From: UBA987 sp002292105
Lineage (GTDB): Bacteria; Bacteroidota; Bacteroidia; NS11-12g; UBA9320
DNA length: 64,000 bases
Direction of reading: 5' to 3'
NCBI GenBank assembly: GCA_943846675.1
Contig: OX044357.1
Span: 2,976,001 to 3,040,000, forward strand
Shown here one piece after another: positions 26,992 through 36,773 of this stretch; the first letter of the stretch is position 1, and every line of letters starts with the position of its first letter. Both the position numbers and the translations under genes were made by a program. Below the pieces are notes generated by a model, which saw only the letters and a list, made by a program, of their open reading frames with translations, searched no databases and had not been told where the DNA came from.

Positions 26992-28362
26992 CTATTTCAA
27001 GGTTTTTACCCAAAGCTTAACGCCTTTCTTCGCATTTGCTTTTGCAAAGTCTCTGGCCTCTTGCTTAAAGTAGTATTTCCCTAAATGTACATAGTATGTG
27101 CCGCTTTTGTCGTAATACATATACGGACTAAACCCTTTATTTACTAGAGAATTGAAATACCTTGTGGCGTTCACCTCTTCAGAAAACGAACCAGCTACTA
27201 CAATGAAGTTACCAGAACCGGCTTGCTCTCCAGCAGACTTTCCAGAGCCATCCGCAGTTTTAGTAGGGGTACTTTTTGCTACCTCCACTTTTTGAACAAC
27301 ATATACCGTATCTACTTCTCGTTTCTTTGTTTCTACTCGCGCCAGTTGATTTTCTAAATCTTCAATCTTTTTGTCCTGACTCTTCATGTCCGAAGCATGT
27401 TTGTTAGCCATCTCGCTTTTCAGGCGATTCATCTCTTCTTGCGTTGCCTTGTCATCACGTTTCTGACCCAAATCAATACCAACCATCACCTCATGGCTTC
27501 CGCCTAATGCTTGGCTATAATCTCCTGTAGACCAATCATACGAATAGCCAAACTTTAGTTTTTCGGCAATACGCAAACCAGCCATGGCCGTTACACCATA
27601 CCCATCTCGGTATGCTGCGCCTAACCAACCTTTATTCACCCAATCAGCGACTAAGTTTATATCGAATTGCCCGGGAGCATTCTTTGTGTTTTTAAGCAAC
27701 AACATGGGTTGCACTTTAAAATCGTCGCTTGCCCAAATGTCGTATGAAGTCATAACCATAATGTGGTTTTGAAGATCTAACATTAATGAAGACTGCTGTA
27801 AATCTGTATACTCTTGACTGCTTCCTAAGAATTGTGGAACTGAAAGTCCAAATTGAAAATTCCCAAGTTTCAAGTTTGCGCCAATAGACGCATCAATAAC
27901 AGCACCTGGTCTTGCATTTAGTAACCGTAAAGCCGGATCATTTGGATCGTTTGAAATAATATTCTCCGTATTAAATCGATTACTTAATACACCCAAGGCA
28001 AAACCAAGAGACAGTTTATTTTCATCGCTTAGAGCGATGTTATACGCATAATTACCATACACACTGTTTTGTGTTTGTAGCATGGTTGCATCATTTATCA
28101 AATACAGCCCTAGCCCAACCTTGCCGTCATTAACCTGACCACTAACCGTGGCCCCTGCAGTTTGAAATCCATCTAACCCCGTATATTGGTTTCTTCCGAA
28201 CAATGAGGCTTGCGTGCTTCCCTCGTGGCCCGTCATGGCCGGGTTATAAATAAATTTATTGAAATAGTACTGCGAGTAAAGCGGTACTTGCTGTGCGTAA
28301 ACGTTAGCCGATGTAATAATTAAGGCTAACAAAGCGTAAAGTTTCATGTTAAGATTTTTCAT
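26992..28362 (-). CDS. PorP/SprF-family T9SS membrane protein with C-terminal SPOR domain
   Basis: 456 residues. Signal peptide (cut after VYAQ), then the PorP/SprF signature VPLYSQYYFNKFIYNPAMTG and a barrel of about 270 residues. A charged helix (residues ~290-345) links to a C-terminal SPOR-like domain (IVVAGSFSEEVNATRYFNSL to the end). Usual PorP/SprF proteins end after the barrel, so this one is extended for peptidoglycan contact. It lies 4 bp downstream of a giant T9SS type-B cargo gene, the normal pairing in which SprF-like proteins serve one specific adhesin. Confidence 0.88.
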   Translation of the reverse strand: MKNLNMKLYALLALIITSANVYAQQVPLYSQYYFNKFIYNPAMTGHEGSTQASLFGRNQYTGLDGFQTAGATVSGQVNDGKVGLGLYLINDATMLQTQNSVYGNYAYNIALSDENKLSLGFALGVLSNRFNTENIISNDPNDPALRLLNARPGAVIDASIGANLKLGNFQFGLSVPQFLGSSQEYTDLQQSSLMLDLQNHIMVMTSYDIWASDDFKVQPMLLLKNTKNAPGQFDINLVADWVNKGWLGAAYRDGYGVTAMAGLRIAEKLKFGYSYDWSTGDYSQALGGSHEVMVGIDLGQKRDDKATQEEMNRLKSEMANKHASDMKSQDKKIEDLENQLARVETKKREVDTVYVVQKVEVAKSTPTKTADGSGKSAGEQAGSGNFIVVAGSFSEEVNATRYFNSLVNKGFSPYMYYDKSGTYYVHLGKYYFKQEARDFAKANAKKGVKLWVKTLK

Positions 28363-28366
28363 TTTG

Positions 28367-31300
28367 TTATCTAATTATTTGCATTGGTCCTTTTAAAGTA
28401 TCGTAAAACAAGCTTCCTTCTATGATGTAAATGTAGACACCATCAGGCAACGGTTCACCTTCGTAGGTGCCTGCCCAATCGTGCTGGTAATCGTTGGAGC
28501 TAAATACCGTTTTACCCCACCTATTGACGACACTCACTTTGGTATTACCAATATCAGGCACTTCGGATAAGTCCCATACATCGTTAAATCCGTCGGCGTT
28601 TGGTGTTAATATATTTGGCACTTTTATAAACTCTGGAACATCGACATTGACGATTGCCGTATCTTGGTCGGTACATCCAGTGCCGTTTGTAACTGTTAGC
28701 ACATAAGTTGTTGTTTCTTGCGGCGATGCAGTTGGGTTTGAGCTTGTTGCGTCGTCTAGCGATGTTGCAGGAGACCATAAATAATCTCCACCACCAGAAC
28801 CTTGTAGAACTGTGGTTTTGCCAAACTTAATCGATACGTCTGCTCCCGCATTTGCAGTAGGGGAAGGGGCAAGTGCCATGGCTACAGAATCAGTAGCAAA
28901 ACAATTGTTACCGTTGTATCCCGTTACAACATAGGTTTGCGCTTGACTTGCTTGAATGGCTTGGGTTGTCGCGCCTGTATTCCAAACATAACTATCCAAA
29001 CCAGCTGACGCTGATATCTGAGCTGTGTCTCCCGCACAAATGGTAAAATCACTTGATGGGGTTATGGACATTCGAACCGTATCACCGTGGAATAAAGTTT
29101 TGGTCAATGAGTCATTACACCCATAGGTGGTTACGATGACCAACTTTACATCGTAGCTACCTGTTGTATCAAAATTGTGAACCACGCTTCCTGTATTATA
29201 TGTGTCGCCATCTATAGACCACGTATAAGACTCAATATCATTTGGTCTAGGTACGCTGCTTGTATCAGTAAACTGACAAGCTTGCGGGAAACAATTCATT
29301 ACTTCATCAAATCCCACATTTGGCTTACCATAAACCGAAAGTGTTTTATAAACCGTATCCCGATCACCAGAATCTGATGATATATAGAACATCACGGTGT
29401 AATCACCGGCGGTGCGATAGGCATAAGTCGGATTTGCTACAGACGAGGTATCACTGGTTGTTGATGTATCCCCGAAGTCCCATCCGTAGGTAATAATATT
29501 TCCAGTTAATGCGGTCGAGTTGTTTTTAAAACTTACAGGATCACCGGCACAAGCCGTTAAAGCATCGAATGCAGCGATCAAATCACTTTTACCCAAACGG
29601 TTTTGACCATTTTTAGAATTTGCCAAGGCAACATGGCTCAATTCGGTATTAGGCATTGTACTTTGTATAAAACCATTACCATCGGCTGAACCAACACCCC
29701 CAATGCTCCACCATTCGCCGTTTCGAACAGTAGCCATTCGCAAAGTTGCTGCTTCACCTGCTTCGTCGTCCGTGCCAAATACAGAATATGCGCCGCGATA
29801 CTTGATTTCATCATGTGGCAGCATGTTGCTTGACGTTACGCTCCAATAATGAACGTCCGACACATGTGATATCCCGTTTGACACTGGAAGATTCGGTGTA
29901 ATACCTTGTTCGAGCGAAACCAAGATTTTATCCCAGTTTCCTATTGAACTATTGGCTAGATATATGGCTAGAGGTCGTGCCCCAAAAGCCGTCCCGACAG
30001 GGAACATGATAGAATCTGTATTATTAGATTGGACCACAATTTCCAAAGGTCCGTCAACATAACTCGCACCTGGAGCTAAAACCGATTTGTTGGCAGGAGT
30101 AATAAGAATTTCACCCACCGATACAAGTCCGCTTCTTGTGTTTAAACGACCAGCGTTTAGTTGTAAACCGTTGGTCACCGTTAACGTGTCATATATAAAT
30201 ACTTGCTTGCTCGATGCGTCTACTGTAAGCGTTGATGCCTCGTTAGGTCCATACATGTGCATATGCAATTGCTTGTCGGCAACTAAATCTTCTGCACCCA
30301 TGATTTGGGTCACCCGGATATGATCATCATCGACTGATGTTTCAATTCCTCGTCTTATAAAACTGTTACCGTCAACACCTGAAACGTATACATTGTCCGC
30401 ATGAAAAGTCACAAATCCGAATGACTCGTCGTCCATGTAGTGTTTGATTTGATTCTCTACATCAAAGTTTGACATAATTGTATTTGACCCTCCTGTGTTC
30501 CCATCAAAAACACACTTGGTTGCGTCGACAGGGTCTGTATTTATTACTGCCGTATTGGCCCAATCCAATTGGATATAATAACTAACAAGACGTTCAAATG
30601 CGGTATTGTTTGGACGCAGCGCAACATTCCCGGCTGCCAATATGCCCTTTACACAATCTTGTATCAAGCAATTGCTTATATCAAATATGGTTGCCGTAGA
30701 ATCTGCAAAAATCTCTACTGCCGATTGGCTTGCTTCGCTGATTAATCCAAATTCCATGGAAATACTATCGGTTCTTGACTGCTCAAACGCCGAAATACTC
30801 ATCAAACCAACATTACAACTGCGCATCGTATCATATGCCGAAGACTTGACAGGTAAATCAACATTAAACAAGAAGATTCCATTTTCGTAATTATCAATGT
30901 TGTTATTCCGTAACTCCAAATTCGATGTGCCAACACATTCTCTTACCGATATACCTTGGAAAGCGAGTGAACCTGCGTTTGCTGAATTGAATACGTTCGA
31001 TTCAACATACAAGTTTGATGCGTTATTATTTATCCCGTTAAACTGTAATGCTATGTTTCGTACATGAACTGTATTTTTTTGAATAACAAAAGGTCTTGTA
31101 CTAGCTGTTGTAAAGTCATACACATAAATCCCATTATTTACGTTGTCAATGCGGTTTTCTAATACATCTGCGTAAAACCCATTTCCACAAGTTATGGCGG
31201 TAGACTCGTCGCTAAAATTATTAAACATGTTATAGGCAAAGGCACAATTTCGATTCGGTGAATTAACGTTACCAAGTGCTTCAATACCACTTGCGTTCAT

Positions 31301-31849
31301 ATTCAGAATTCGGTTGTTAAGTATTCCAACGCCATTGTATTCCCCTAAACAGATAATACCGTAAGAAAAATCTACATCTGCACCATTTACATCGTTTCCT
31401 GAATTCACATTTGGATTATCTCCATTAACTGTAAACCCACTAAATATTACACCACTCATCGTTATGTTTACCATAGAATTAATTCCATTCGCTGGTTCAC
31501 TTAACTCCGTTATATCTGGCATAATTATACTTTCTGGATTTCTTGAGTCCGTACCACTTATGCCATGGTTTGCCCCCAATACAACAATTGATTTATCAAT
31601 CAGAATTGCTCCGAAATATTCACCATCCGACACCCTTAGTGTGTCTAAATCGTTTGCCATCATTAAACCCACTTGGATAGTTGCTAAAGGACCGATTCCT
31701 CCTCCGTCATCAGTGGCACTCATTCCGTCGTAGGAATCATCACCAATATTGGCGTTTACATACCAAGTTTGTTGGGCAAATAAAATTTGAAAGCTAAACA
31801 GTAGACAAACTGTTAAGCATAAACGTAGTTGTTGGTTGAATTTCAGCAT
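28367..31849 (-). CDS. Large secreted adhesin-like protein with PKD domains and T9SS type B sorting domain
   Basis: 1160 residues. A signal peptide (FAQQTW) is followed by a right-handed parallel beta-helix region (about 40-480) with repeated N-rich turns, a middle region, one or two PKD domains (ITYGWDFGDTSTTSD, YTWSIDGD; about 770-930), an Ig-like repeat, and the gliding-motility-type C-terminal domain (ILTPNADGFND... ending in GPMQIIR). The type-B domain directs export by T9SS, with the adjacent PorP/SprF protein as probable dedicated partner. The ligand is unknown. Confidence 0.88.
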   Translation of the reverse strand: MLKFNQQLRLCLTVCLLFSFQILFAQQTWYVNANIGDDSYDGMSATDDGGGIGPLATIQVGLMMANDLDTLRVSDGEYFGAILIDKSIVVLGANHGISGTDSRNPESIIMPDITELSEPANGINSMVNITMSGVIFSGFTVNGDNPNVNSGNDVNGADVDFSYGIICLGEYNGVGILNNRILNMNASGIEALGNVNSPNRNCAFAYNMFNNFSDESTAITCGNGFYADVLENRIDNVNNGIYVYDFTTASTRPFVIQKNTVHVRNIALQFNGINNNASNLYVESNVFNSANAGSLAFQGISVRECVGTSNLELRNNNIDNYENGIFLFNVDLPVKSSAYDTMRSCNVGLMSISAFEQSRTDSISMEFGLISEASQSAVEIFADSTATIFDISNCLIQDCVKGILAAGNVALRPNNTAFERLVSYYIQLDWANTAVINTDPVDATKCVFDGNTGGSNTIMSNFDVENQIKHYMDDESFGFVTFHADNVYVSGVDGNSFIRRGIETSVDDDHIRVTQIMGAEDLVADKQLHMHMYGPNEASTLTVDASSKQVFIYDTLTVTNGLQLNAGRLNTRSGLVSVGEILITPANKSVLAPGASYVDGPLEIVVQSNNTDSIMFPVGTAFGARPLAIYLANSSIGNWDKILVSLEQGITPNLPVSNGISHVSDVHYWSVTSSNMLPHDEIKYRGAYSVFGTDDEAGEAATLRMATVRNGEWWSIGGVGSADGNGFIQSTMPNTELSHVALANSKNGQNRLGKSDLIAAFDALTACAGDPVSFKNNSTALTGNIITYGWDFGDTSTTSDTSSVANPTYAYRTAGDYTVMFYISSDSGDRDTVYKTLSVYGKPNVGFDEVMNCFPQACQFTDTSSVPRPNDIESYTWSIDGDTYNTGSVVHNFDTTGSYDVKLVIVTTYGCNDSLTKTLFHGDTVRMSITPSSDFTICAGDTAQISASAGLDSYVWNTGATTQAIQASQAQTYVVTGYNGNNCFATDSVAMALAPSPTANAGADVSIKFGKTTVLQGSGGGDYLWSPATSLDDATSSNPTASPQETTTYVLTVTNGTGCTDQDTAIVNVDVPEFIKVPNILTPNADGFNDVWDLSEVPDIGNTKVSVVNRWGKTVFSSNDYQHDWAGTYEGEPLPDGVYIYIIEGSLFYDTLKGPMQIIR

Positions 31850-31890
31850 ATTCTGATACTTTGTTACCGTTTCGTAAAAGAAACATTGCC

Positions 31891-31898
31891 CAAAGTTA
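31891..31898 (-). promoter_or_regulatory. Bacteroidota -7 box (TAACTTTG) of the adhesin operon
   Basis: Minus-strand TAACTTTG, giving a leader of about 35 nt to the ATG at 31849. It would drive the adhesin and the PorP/SprF-SPOR gene together. No -33 TTTG is seen; a palindrome occupies that place. Confidence 0.55.
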
Positions 31899-31903
31899 GT
31901 TTA

Positions 31904-31923
31904 AAATCAGAACATTCTGATTT
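31904..31923. promoter_or_regulatory. Candidate operator: 9-bp palindrome upstream of the adhesin promoter
   Basis: AAATCAGAACATTCTGATTT is a perfect 9-bp inverted repeat with a 2-bp spacer, located just upstream of the -7 box, over the -15 to -35 positions. ATTCTGAT occurs again at 31850-31857. The regulator is not known. Confidence 0.5.
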
Positions 31924-31996
31924 GGGTATTCAACGTTAACCTGTTTATAAGTGTTTGTTATCTGATAGGGAAATGTACTAAGCGCTAGAAACTCCG

Positions 31997-32875
31997 CTAC
32001 ATGGTGGCTACCAAGCTTTTTAATTTCTCTCTAACTTTAGGTAATATTGGATATAGAGGTTCGCGCATGGTCGTTCCACAAATACCTAATGACTCTAATA
32101 CGCACTTAATTCCACCTGGATTTCCATCTTCGAAGATGGCATTTATCATCGGTAAAAGTCGGTAATGGAGGTATCGAGCATTTTCGAAATTACTGTCTAA
32201 TGCGTAGCGCACCATTTGACTGAATTCTTTTGGATAAGCATTTCCGATAACAGATATAACCCCAGCCATACCCAACGATATGAACGGTAGCGTATAGTTG
32301 TCGTCGCCAGAAATAACTAGAAAATCATCTGACTTATTCTTTAACAACTGCATATTGTGATCGAAGTCACCTGATGCCTCTTTCACCGCAACGATGTTTT
32401 CGTGTTCAGACAGCTTTAGGATGGTGTCCACGTGCATCATCGAACCCGTTCTTCCCGGAACATTGTATAATATTATTGGGGCCTTAGCCTCATCAGCCAG
32501 TTTGGTATAGTGGTTCACTATACCCGCTTGGTTTGGTTTGTTGTAATAAGGGTTTGCTGAAAGGATGCCATCTACACCGTCATAATTAAAGCCTTTGGCC
32601 CGCTCGATTACTGCTTTGGTGTTATTTCCACCGATTCCAAAAACAACAGGAACACGTCCTTCATTTACTTCTTGAATCGTTTCAAGGACTCTTTGTTGCT
32701 CGAAGTCTGTAATTGTTGGGTTTTCGCCTGTTGTACCCATCACTACTAGATAATGCACACCATTTGAAATCAAATGCTCTGTAAGCTTTTTTAAACTTTC
32801 AAAATCAACCTCGAAATTTTCTAAAAATGGCGTAACCATTGCGACGCCTGTTCCTCTAAACTTGTCCATTTCCAA
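31997..32875 (-). CDS. dapA: 4-Hydroxy-tetrahydrodipicolinate synthase
   Basis: Condenses pyruvate with aspartate semialdehyde in lysine and diaminopimelate synthesis. 292 residues of the usual TIM-barrel length. GTTGENPT is the active-site loop, Y in ILYNVPGRTG the catalytic tyrosine and K in VAVKEASGD the Schiff-base lysine. The start overlaps the upstream DUF6913-like gene by 20 bp, and the three genes with ligA form a compact minus-strand unit. Confidence 0.95.
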   Translation of the reverse strand: MEMDKFRGTGVAMVTPFLENFEVDFESLKKLTEHLISNGVHYLVVMGTTGENPTITDFEQQRVLETIQEVNEGRVPVVFGIGGNNTKAVIERAKGFNYDGVDGILSANPYYNKPNQAGIVNHYTKLADEAKAPIILYNVPGRTGSMMHVDTILKLSEHENIVAVKEASGDFDHNMQLLKNKSDDFLVISGDDNYTLPFISLGMAGVISVIGNAYPKEFSQMVRYALDSNFENARYLHYRLLPMINAIFEDGNPGGIKCVLESLGICGTTMREPLYPILPKVREKLKSLVATM

Positions 32876-33398
32876 AATTCTTTAAGTAGATGAGCACTTC
32901 ATCTGTGAATTGCATTAAATCATCGTTTGTTGCTTTAAGCATTAAGTCGAAGCAAAAGTCGTACGTCTCCCAATGAGGACCTACCCTAAACTTTGCTTCA
33001 GACAAGGCGCTTATGCCTAGCAAAGGTAAGCATGAAGAAGAGTACAAATTGAGTAAATAATCAAATTTTTCTGTTGTAAATCTCACAAATTCGGATTTGT
33101 GTGGGCTTTTGAAAAAGTCCAAATGCTTATTACAGAAATAGTCCGAATTTGCGTTAGGAATCAAATAGTCATCTAGCTCTTTAGAGTCGAAATAACCAAA
33201 ACAGACCAGTCGCAAACGATTATCTACACAAAAGTCAGAAACCTTTTTCAGCAATTTTTCCTTATTCTCGTCGTCAGCGCGATACAGAACGGCCAACCTT
33301 CCTGCCTGTCTAATGGGTGTAAAAACGCGCTCAGCAACTACCTTGGCACTTTCACGCCTAATTCGCCACCGTCTATATGTCGTCGTGATATTAGCCAT
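32856..33398 (-). CDS. Conserved hypothetical protein (DUF6913-like)
   Basis: 180 residues without signal peptide or membrane segment, so probably cytoplasmic. A basic N-terminus (YRRWRIRRESAKVV) leads into an alpha/beta domain (LAVLYRADDENKEKLL, LRLVCFGYFDSKEL). From memory it resembles a Bacteroidota family annotated as DUF6913 that is found beside ligA and dapA; this could not be checked. It overlaps ligA by 8 bp and dapA by 20 bp, so all three are co-expressed. Function unknown. Confidence 0.7.
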   Translation of the reverse strand: MANITTTYRRWRIRRESAKVVAERVFTPIRQAGRLAVLYRADDENKEKLLKKVSDFCVDNRLRLVCFGYFDSKELDDYLIPNANSDYFCNKHLDFFKSPHKSEFVRFTTEKFDYLLNLYSSSCLPLLGISALSEAKFRVGPHWETYDFCFDLMLKATNDDLMQFTDEVLIYLKNFGNGQV

Positions 33399-35433
33399 TG
33401 ATCATCTCTATAAACGCCGCCTCCGATATAACTTTAACGCCCAATTTCTCTGCTTTAGCAAGTTTAGCTGGGCCCATATTGTCTCCGGCCAACACAAAGC
33501 TAGTTTTTGCTGAAATAGAACCCACATTCTGACCGCCATGTTTTTCGATCTCCGCTTTTAATTCATTTCTACTGTACTTTTCAAAAACCCCAGAAACAAC
33601 AATTTTTAAACCCTCTAAACTTGTCGACACAAGTGCATCATTTTCTGCCTGTTGCATCTGCAAACCTGATTGTTTTAATCCTTCAACCATCAACTGGTTT
33701 ACTGGATTGGAAAAAAACTCAACCACGCTTTGTCCAATTTTTTCCCCAATTTCTTCCACGGCAACAAGGTCATCCAGCGTAGCTTGTTCAACGGCCTCAA
33801 TGGTCTTAAAGTGGTTCGCTAATTTTTTAGCAACCGTCGACCCAACAAAACGAATGCCGATACCATATAAAACTCGATCAAAAGTTATTTCTTTAGATGC
33901 ATGAATACCCTCAATAATTTTTTGAGCCGATTTTTCGCGTAAACTTATCAATCGAGTCTCTCCAGTTTCCTCGTTGGTTACCGACTTTGACAGCCCGTTT
34001 AATCCCTCGAAAGTCAACGTAAACAAATCAGCGGGTGTAGACAATATGCCCGCGTCGTAAAGCATGCCAATTTTTCCCTCCCCTAAACTGTCTATATTCA
34101 ACGCCTTACGGCTTATAAAATGCTCAATTCTACCCTTAATTTGAGGTGGACATCCCAATTCATTTGGACAATAATGTGCCGCCTCCCCTTCTTTTCTGGT
34201 TAACTCCGTTTCACATTCAGGGCAAGTATGGATAAATACGGTTTGTACAGATTCAGCAGGCCTTTCGTCTACGTTTACACCAACAATTTTAGGGATGATC
34301 TCGCCTCCCTTTTCCACGTATACTGTGTCTCCAACCCTTACATCGAGTTCTTGAATGACATCGGCATTGTGCAAACTTGCTCGTTTGACCGTTGTACCTA
34401 ACAATTGTACAGGAGACAAATTTGCCACTGGTGTAACAGCACCCGTTCGACCCACTTGATAGCTAATCGATTCTAACACCGTACTTGCTCGTTCCGTTTC
34501 AAATTTATACGCGATTGCCCATCGAGGAGATTTTGCCGTGAAACCCAAATCATGTTGCTGATTAAAGTCGTTGACTTTTATGACAATACCATCGATATCG
34601 TAGGATAAGGTCTTTCTTTTAACGTCCCAATGTTCGATAAAACGCCAAACCCCTTCAATATCTGCCTTTATCTTCATATCCCCATTCACAGGAAGACCCC
34701 AGGACTTGGCCTTTAACAAAGCGCCATTGTGGGATTTAAACTCTTTTTCATCACCAATGACCTGATATAGATAGACATCTAGCGGTCGTTTGGCAACCTC
34801 AGATTGTTCCTGCATTTTGATCGTACCCGCAGCACTGTTTCTAGGATTTGCAAAAGGCTTATCGCCTAAAGCTATTCGGTCCGCATTCATCTTGTCAAAT
34901 GCTTTTCGGTGCATAAATATTTCCCCGCGTACTTCCACTTCAGCTGGGTACGTGCCAATAAGCTGTTGTGGGATGCTTCTAATTGTTTGGACATTTACAG
35001 TAACATCATCGCCTTGTACGCCATCTCCACGCGTCAGCGCCCTTACCATTTTGCCATTTTCGTACTTAATCCCGATCGCTAAGCCGTCAAACTTTAATTC
35101 ACATGTGTATTCATAACCTTCGCCAATGAGCTTCTTTATCCTATTATCAAAGTCAAATAACTCCTCTTTGCTATACGTGTTCCCTAACGATAACATAGGA
35201 ACTTCGTGTTTCACGGTATTAAAATCTTTGGTCACAGCTCCACCAACAACTGAAGTTGGAGAGTTCGGTTGCTTATAGCTTGGATATGCCAATTCCAACG
35301 CCTCAAGCTCCTTTAATTGTTGATCGAATTCACGATCAGAAATCGTTGGCATAGCCAACACATAATAATTGTAATTATGTTGTTTTAAAGATTCAGTTAA
35401 CTGAATTATGGTGTTTTGTATCTCTTGAGACAT
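33391..35433 (-). CDS. ligA: NAD-dependent DNA ligase
   Basis: Seals nicks during replication and repair. 680 residues with the adenylation lysine K114 in KFDG, OB-fold, four-Cys zinc finger (CPECETEL...CPNELGCPP), helix-hairpin-helix repeats and a C-terminal BRCT domain. The start is set at 35433 (MSQEIQNT), because the longer start at 35454 falls inside the promoter box at 35459-35452. It leads the ligA-DUF6913-dapA unit. Confidence 0.96.
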   Translation of the reverse strand: MSQEIQNTIIQLTESLKQHNYNYYVLAMPTISDREFDQQLKELEALELAYPSYKQPNSPTSVVGGAVTKDFNTVKHEVPMLSLGNTYSKEELFDFDNRIKKLIGEGYEYTCELKFDGLAIGIKYENGKMVRALTRGDGVQGDDVTVNVQTIRSIPQQLIGTYPAEVEVRGEIFMHRKAFDKMNADRIALGDKPFANPRNSAAGTIKMQEQSEVAKRPLDVYLYQVIGDEKEFKSHNGALLKAKSWGLPVNGDMKIKADIEGVWRFIEHWDVKRKTLSYDIDGIVIKVNDFNQQHDLGFTAKSPRWAIAYKFETERASTVLESISYQVGRTGAVTPVANLSPVQLLGTTVKRASLHNADVIQELDVRVGDTVYVEKGGEIIPKIVGVNVDERPAESVQTVFIHTCPECETELTRKEGEAAHYCPNELGCPPQIKGRIEHFISRKALNIDSLGEGKIGMLYDAGILSTPADLFTLTFEGLNGLSKSVTNEETGETRLISLREKSAQKIIEGIHASKEITFDRVLYGIGIRFVGSTVAKKLANHFKTIEAVEQATLDDLVAVEEIGEKIGQSVVEFFSNPVNQLMVEGLKQSGLQMQQAENDALVSTSLEGLKIVVSGVFEKYSRNELKAEIEKHGGQNVGSISAKTSFVLAGDNMGPAKLAKAEKLGVKVISEAAFIEMING

Positions 35434-35451
35434 TGTTATCAATGTGAATCT

Positions 35452-35459
35452 CAAAAGTA
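35452..35459 (-). promoter_or_regulatory. Bacteroidota -7 box (TACTTTTG) before ligA
   Basis: Minus-strand TACTTTTG 18 nt upstream of the chosen ligA ATG, with a predicted leader of roughly 10-12 nt. It settles the ligA start. Confidence 0.55.
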
Positions 35460-35499
35460 TAAAAATCCCTAAGACAAGTTGGGGCGATTCTTGGAATAA

Positions 35500-36372
35500 T
35501 TAATGAAAGCCGCCGGCCTGAAACTCCCTAGAAAGATTAAAACCAAAATGAATATTTCCTTTTGACCATTTATTGGTGGTTTGCGTTATGGCCGCTTGTT
35601 CAAACGTGCCCGTTGCATTTGTTAAGTGTAGCTGAAAAGTGTGCCACCCTGTATTGATGTCAATTCCAATTGATAAAGGATCTACAAACTGATCTGATAT
35701 TTGATTTGGCGCAACCCAGAAATACTCAATGTTTAAGGTAATGGAGGGAAGAATCTTCTTTTTAAAACCAATACCCATCGAGAATACGTCATTGTTATAC
35801 TTACTCGAATCAATCAAATTATGATGAATGACGGTAGGCATAATCTGTGCGGAAAATCCATTGTTAAACTTACGTGCCACTACAAGTTGGTGCAAGTACC
35901 CGATGCGTGAACTAAAATAATTTGTACGCCCTTGAGGCGCTTTTTCAGTGTTCATGGTGATACCAGCAATGTATGCCGCACTGATTGGCATATTACCGTT
36001 TTCTTCTATTTGACTTAAAAACTTGTACTTGGCAAAACCGTCTACCGTTTTCTGAAAAGTACTTCGGCCTATACCCAAGGTTATTTTATCTGTAATACCA
36101 TGATCAAAACTTAAACGCATGGCCGCGTTGTCTAACCCAAAGAAATTGTCATACCCTTCAGAAACATCTCCGAATCTGTGATTAATTCTAAAATCGAGGA
36201 CCTTCTTTTCGATTGATTCCGTCGTATGGCTATTGACTATTCTACTGCTGTAAAAAGTTTTTTGGGCATATACCACCGGCTCATCCAGCAAACCAGCCAA
36301 TTCGTCATCATCTTGTGCTTGAGAAACAGTAACCACAAGTAATGCAAAAAGTATACATATTAGTTTATTCAT
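35500..36372 (-). CDS. DUF5777-family outer-membrane beta-barrel protein
   Basis: 290 residues from ATG at 36372. Signal peptide (cut after VSQAQ) and then alternating strands typical of a 10-14-stranded barrel. The RINHRFGDVSEGYDNFFGLDNA motif is characteristic of the family annotated DUF5777, which often neighbours c-type cytochrome lipoproteins. It is the last of three genes here, with only a 10-bp gap. Function is unknown, possibly respiratory or sensory at the outer membrane. Confidence 0.78.
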   Translation of the reverse strand: MNKLICILFALLVVTVSQAQDDDELAGLLDEPVVYAQKTFYSSRIVNSHTTESIEKKVLDFRINHRFGDVSEGYDNFFGLDNAAMRLSFDHGITDKITLGIGRSTFQKTVDGFAKYKFLSQIEENGNMPISAAYIAGITMNTEKAPQGRTNYFSSRIGYLHQLVVARKFNNGFSAQIMPTVIHHNLIDSSKYNNDVFSMGIGFKKKILPSITLNIEYFWVAPNQISDQFVDPLSIGIDINTGWHTFQLHLTNATGTFEQAAITQTTNKWSKGNIHFGFNLSREFQAGGFH

Positions 36373-36382
36373 TTCGCGATTT

Positions 36383-36769
36383 TTAGTTGTTAGGCGCTCC
36401 GGCATTTATCCAGGCTGTAATTTGGTTGATGTCACATACAGGAAGCATGGTATTGTTGGCGCTTTTAGGCATAAAAGACGCATTACCATCATGCGTTATC
36501 GACGATAGTAATTTACCATTATCGACGTACGTTTTTACATTGGCATATCCTTCTAAATCCACGCCACCACCAATAACACCAGCGTTATTTGAATTGTGGC
36601 AGTTTAAACATCTGTTTGTTAATACCAGCGACACTTGATTGCTAAACAACACATTGGTTGTGTCGCAGGTACTGCCTAGGTACAACTCTTCTTCCACGTC
36701 GTAATAACAGGAAGTAACGCTTAATAAAACAAAGGTTGCACAGCCTAATAATATTGAAAAACTCTTCAT
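36383..36769 (-). CDS. Cytochrome c-like lipoprotein
   Basis: 128 residues. Signal peptide with lipobox SVTSC, then a single heme-binding CLNCH motif (CxxCH) and a C-terminal ITAWINAGAPNN typical of the planctomycete-type cytochrome c domain. The axial Met candidate lies in SFMPK. It starts 4 bp after the preceding cytochrome gene and is followed by the DUF5777 protein. The redox partner is unknown. Confidence 0.8.
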   Translation of the reverse strand: MKSFSILLGCATFVLLSVTSCYYDVEEELYLGSTCDTTNVLFSNQVSLVLTNRCLNCHNSNNAGVIGGGVDLEGYANVKTYVDNGKLLSSITHDGNASFMPKSANNTMLPVCDINQITAWINAGAPNN

Positions 36770-36773
36770 AATC

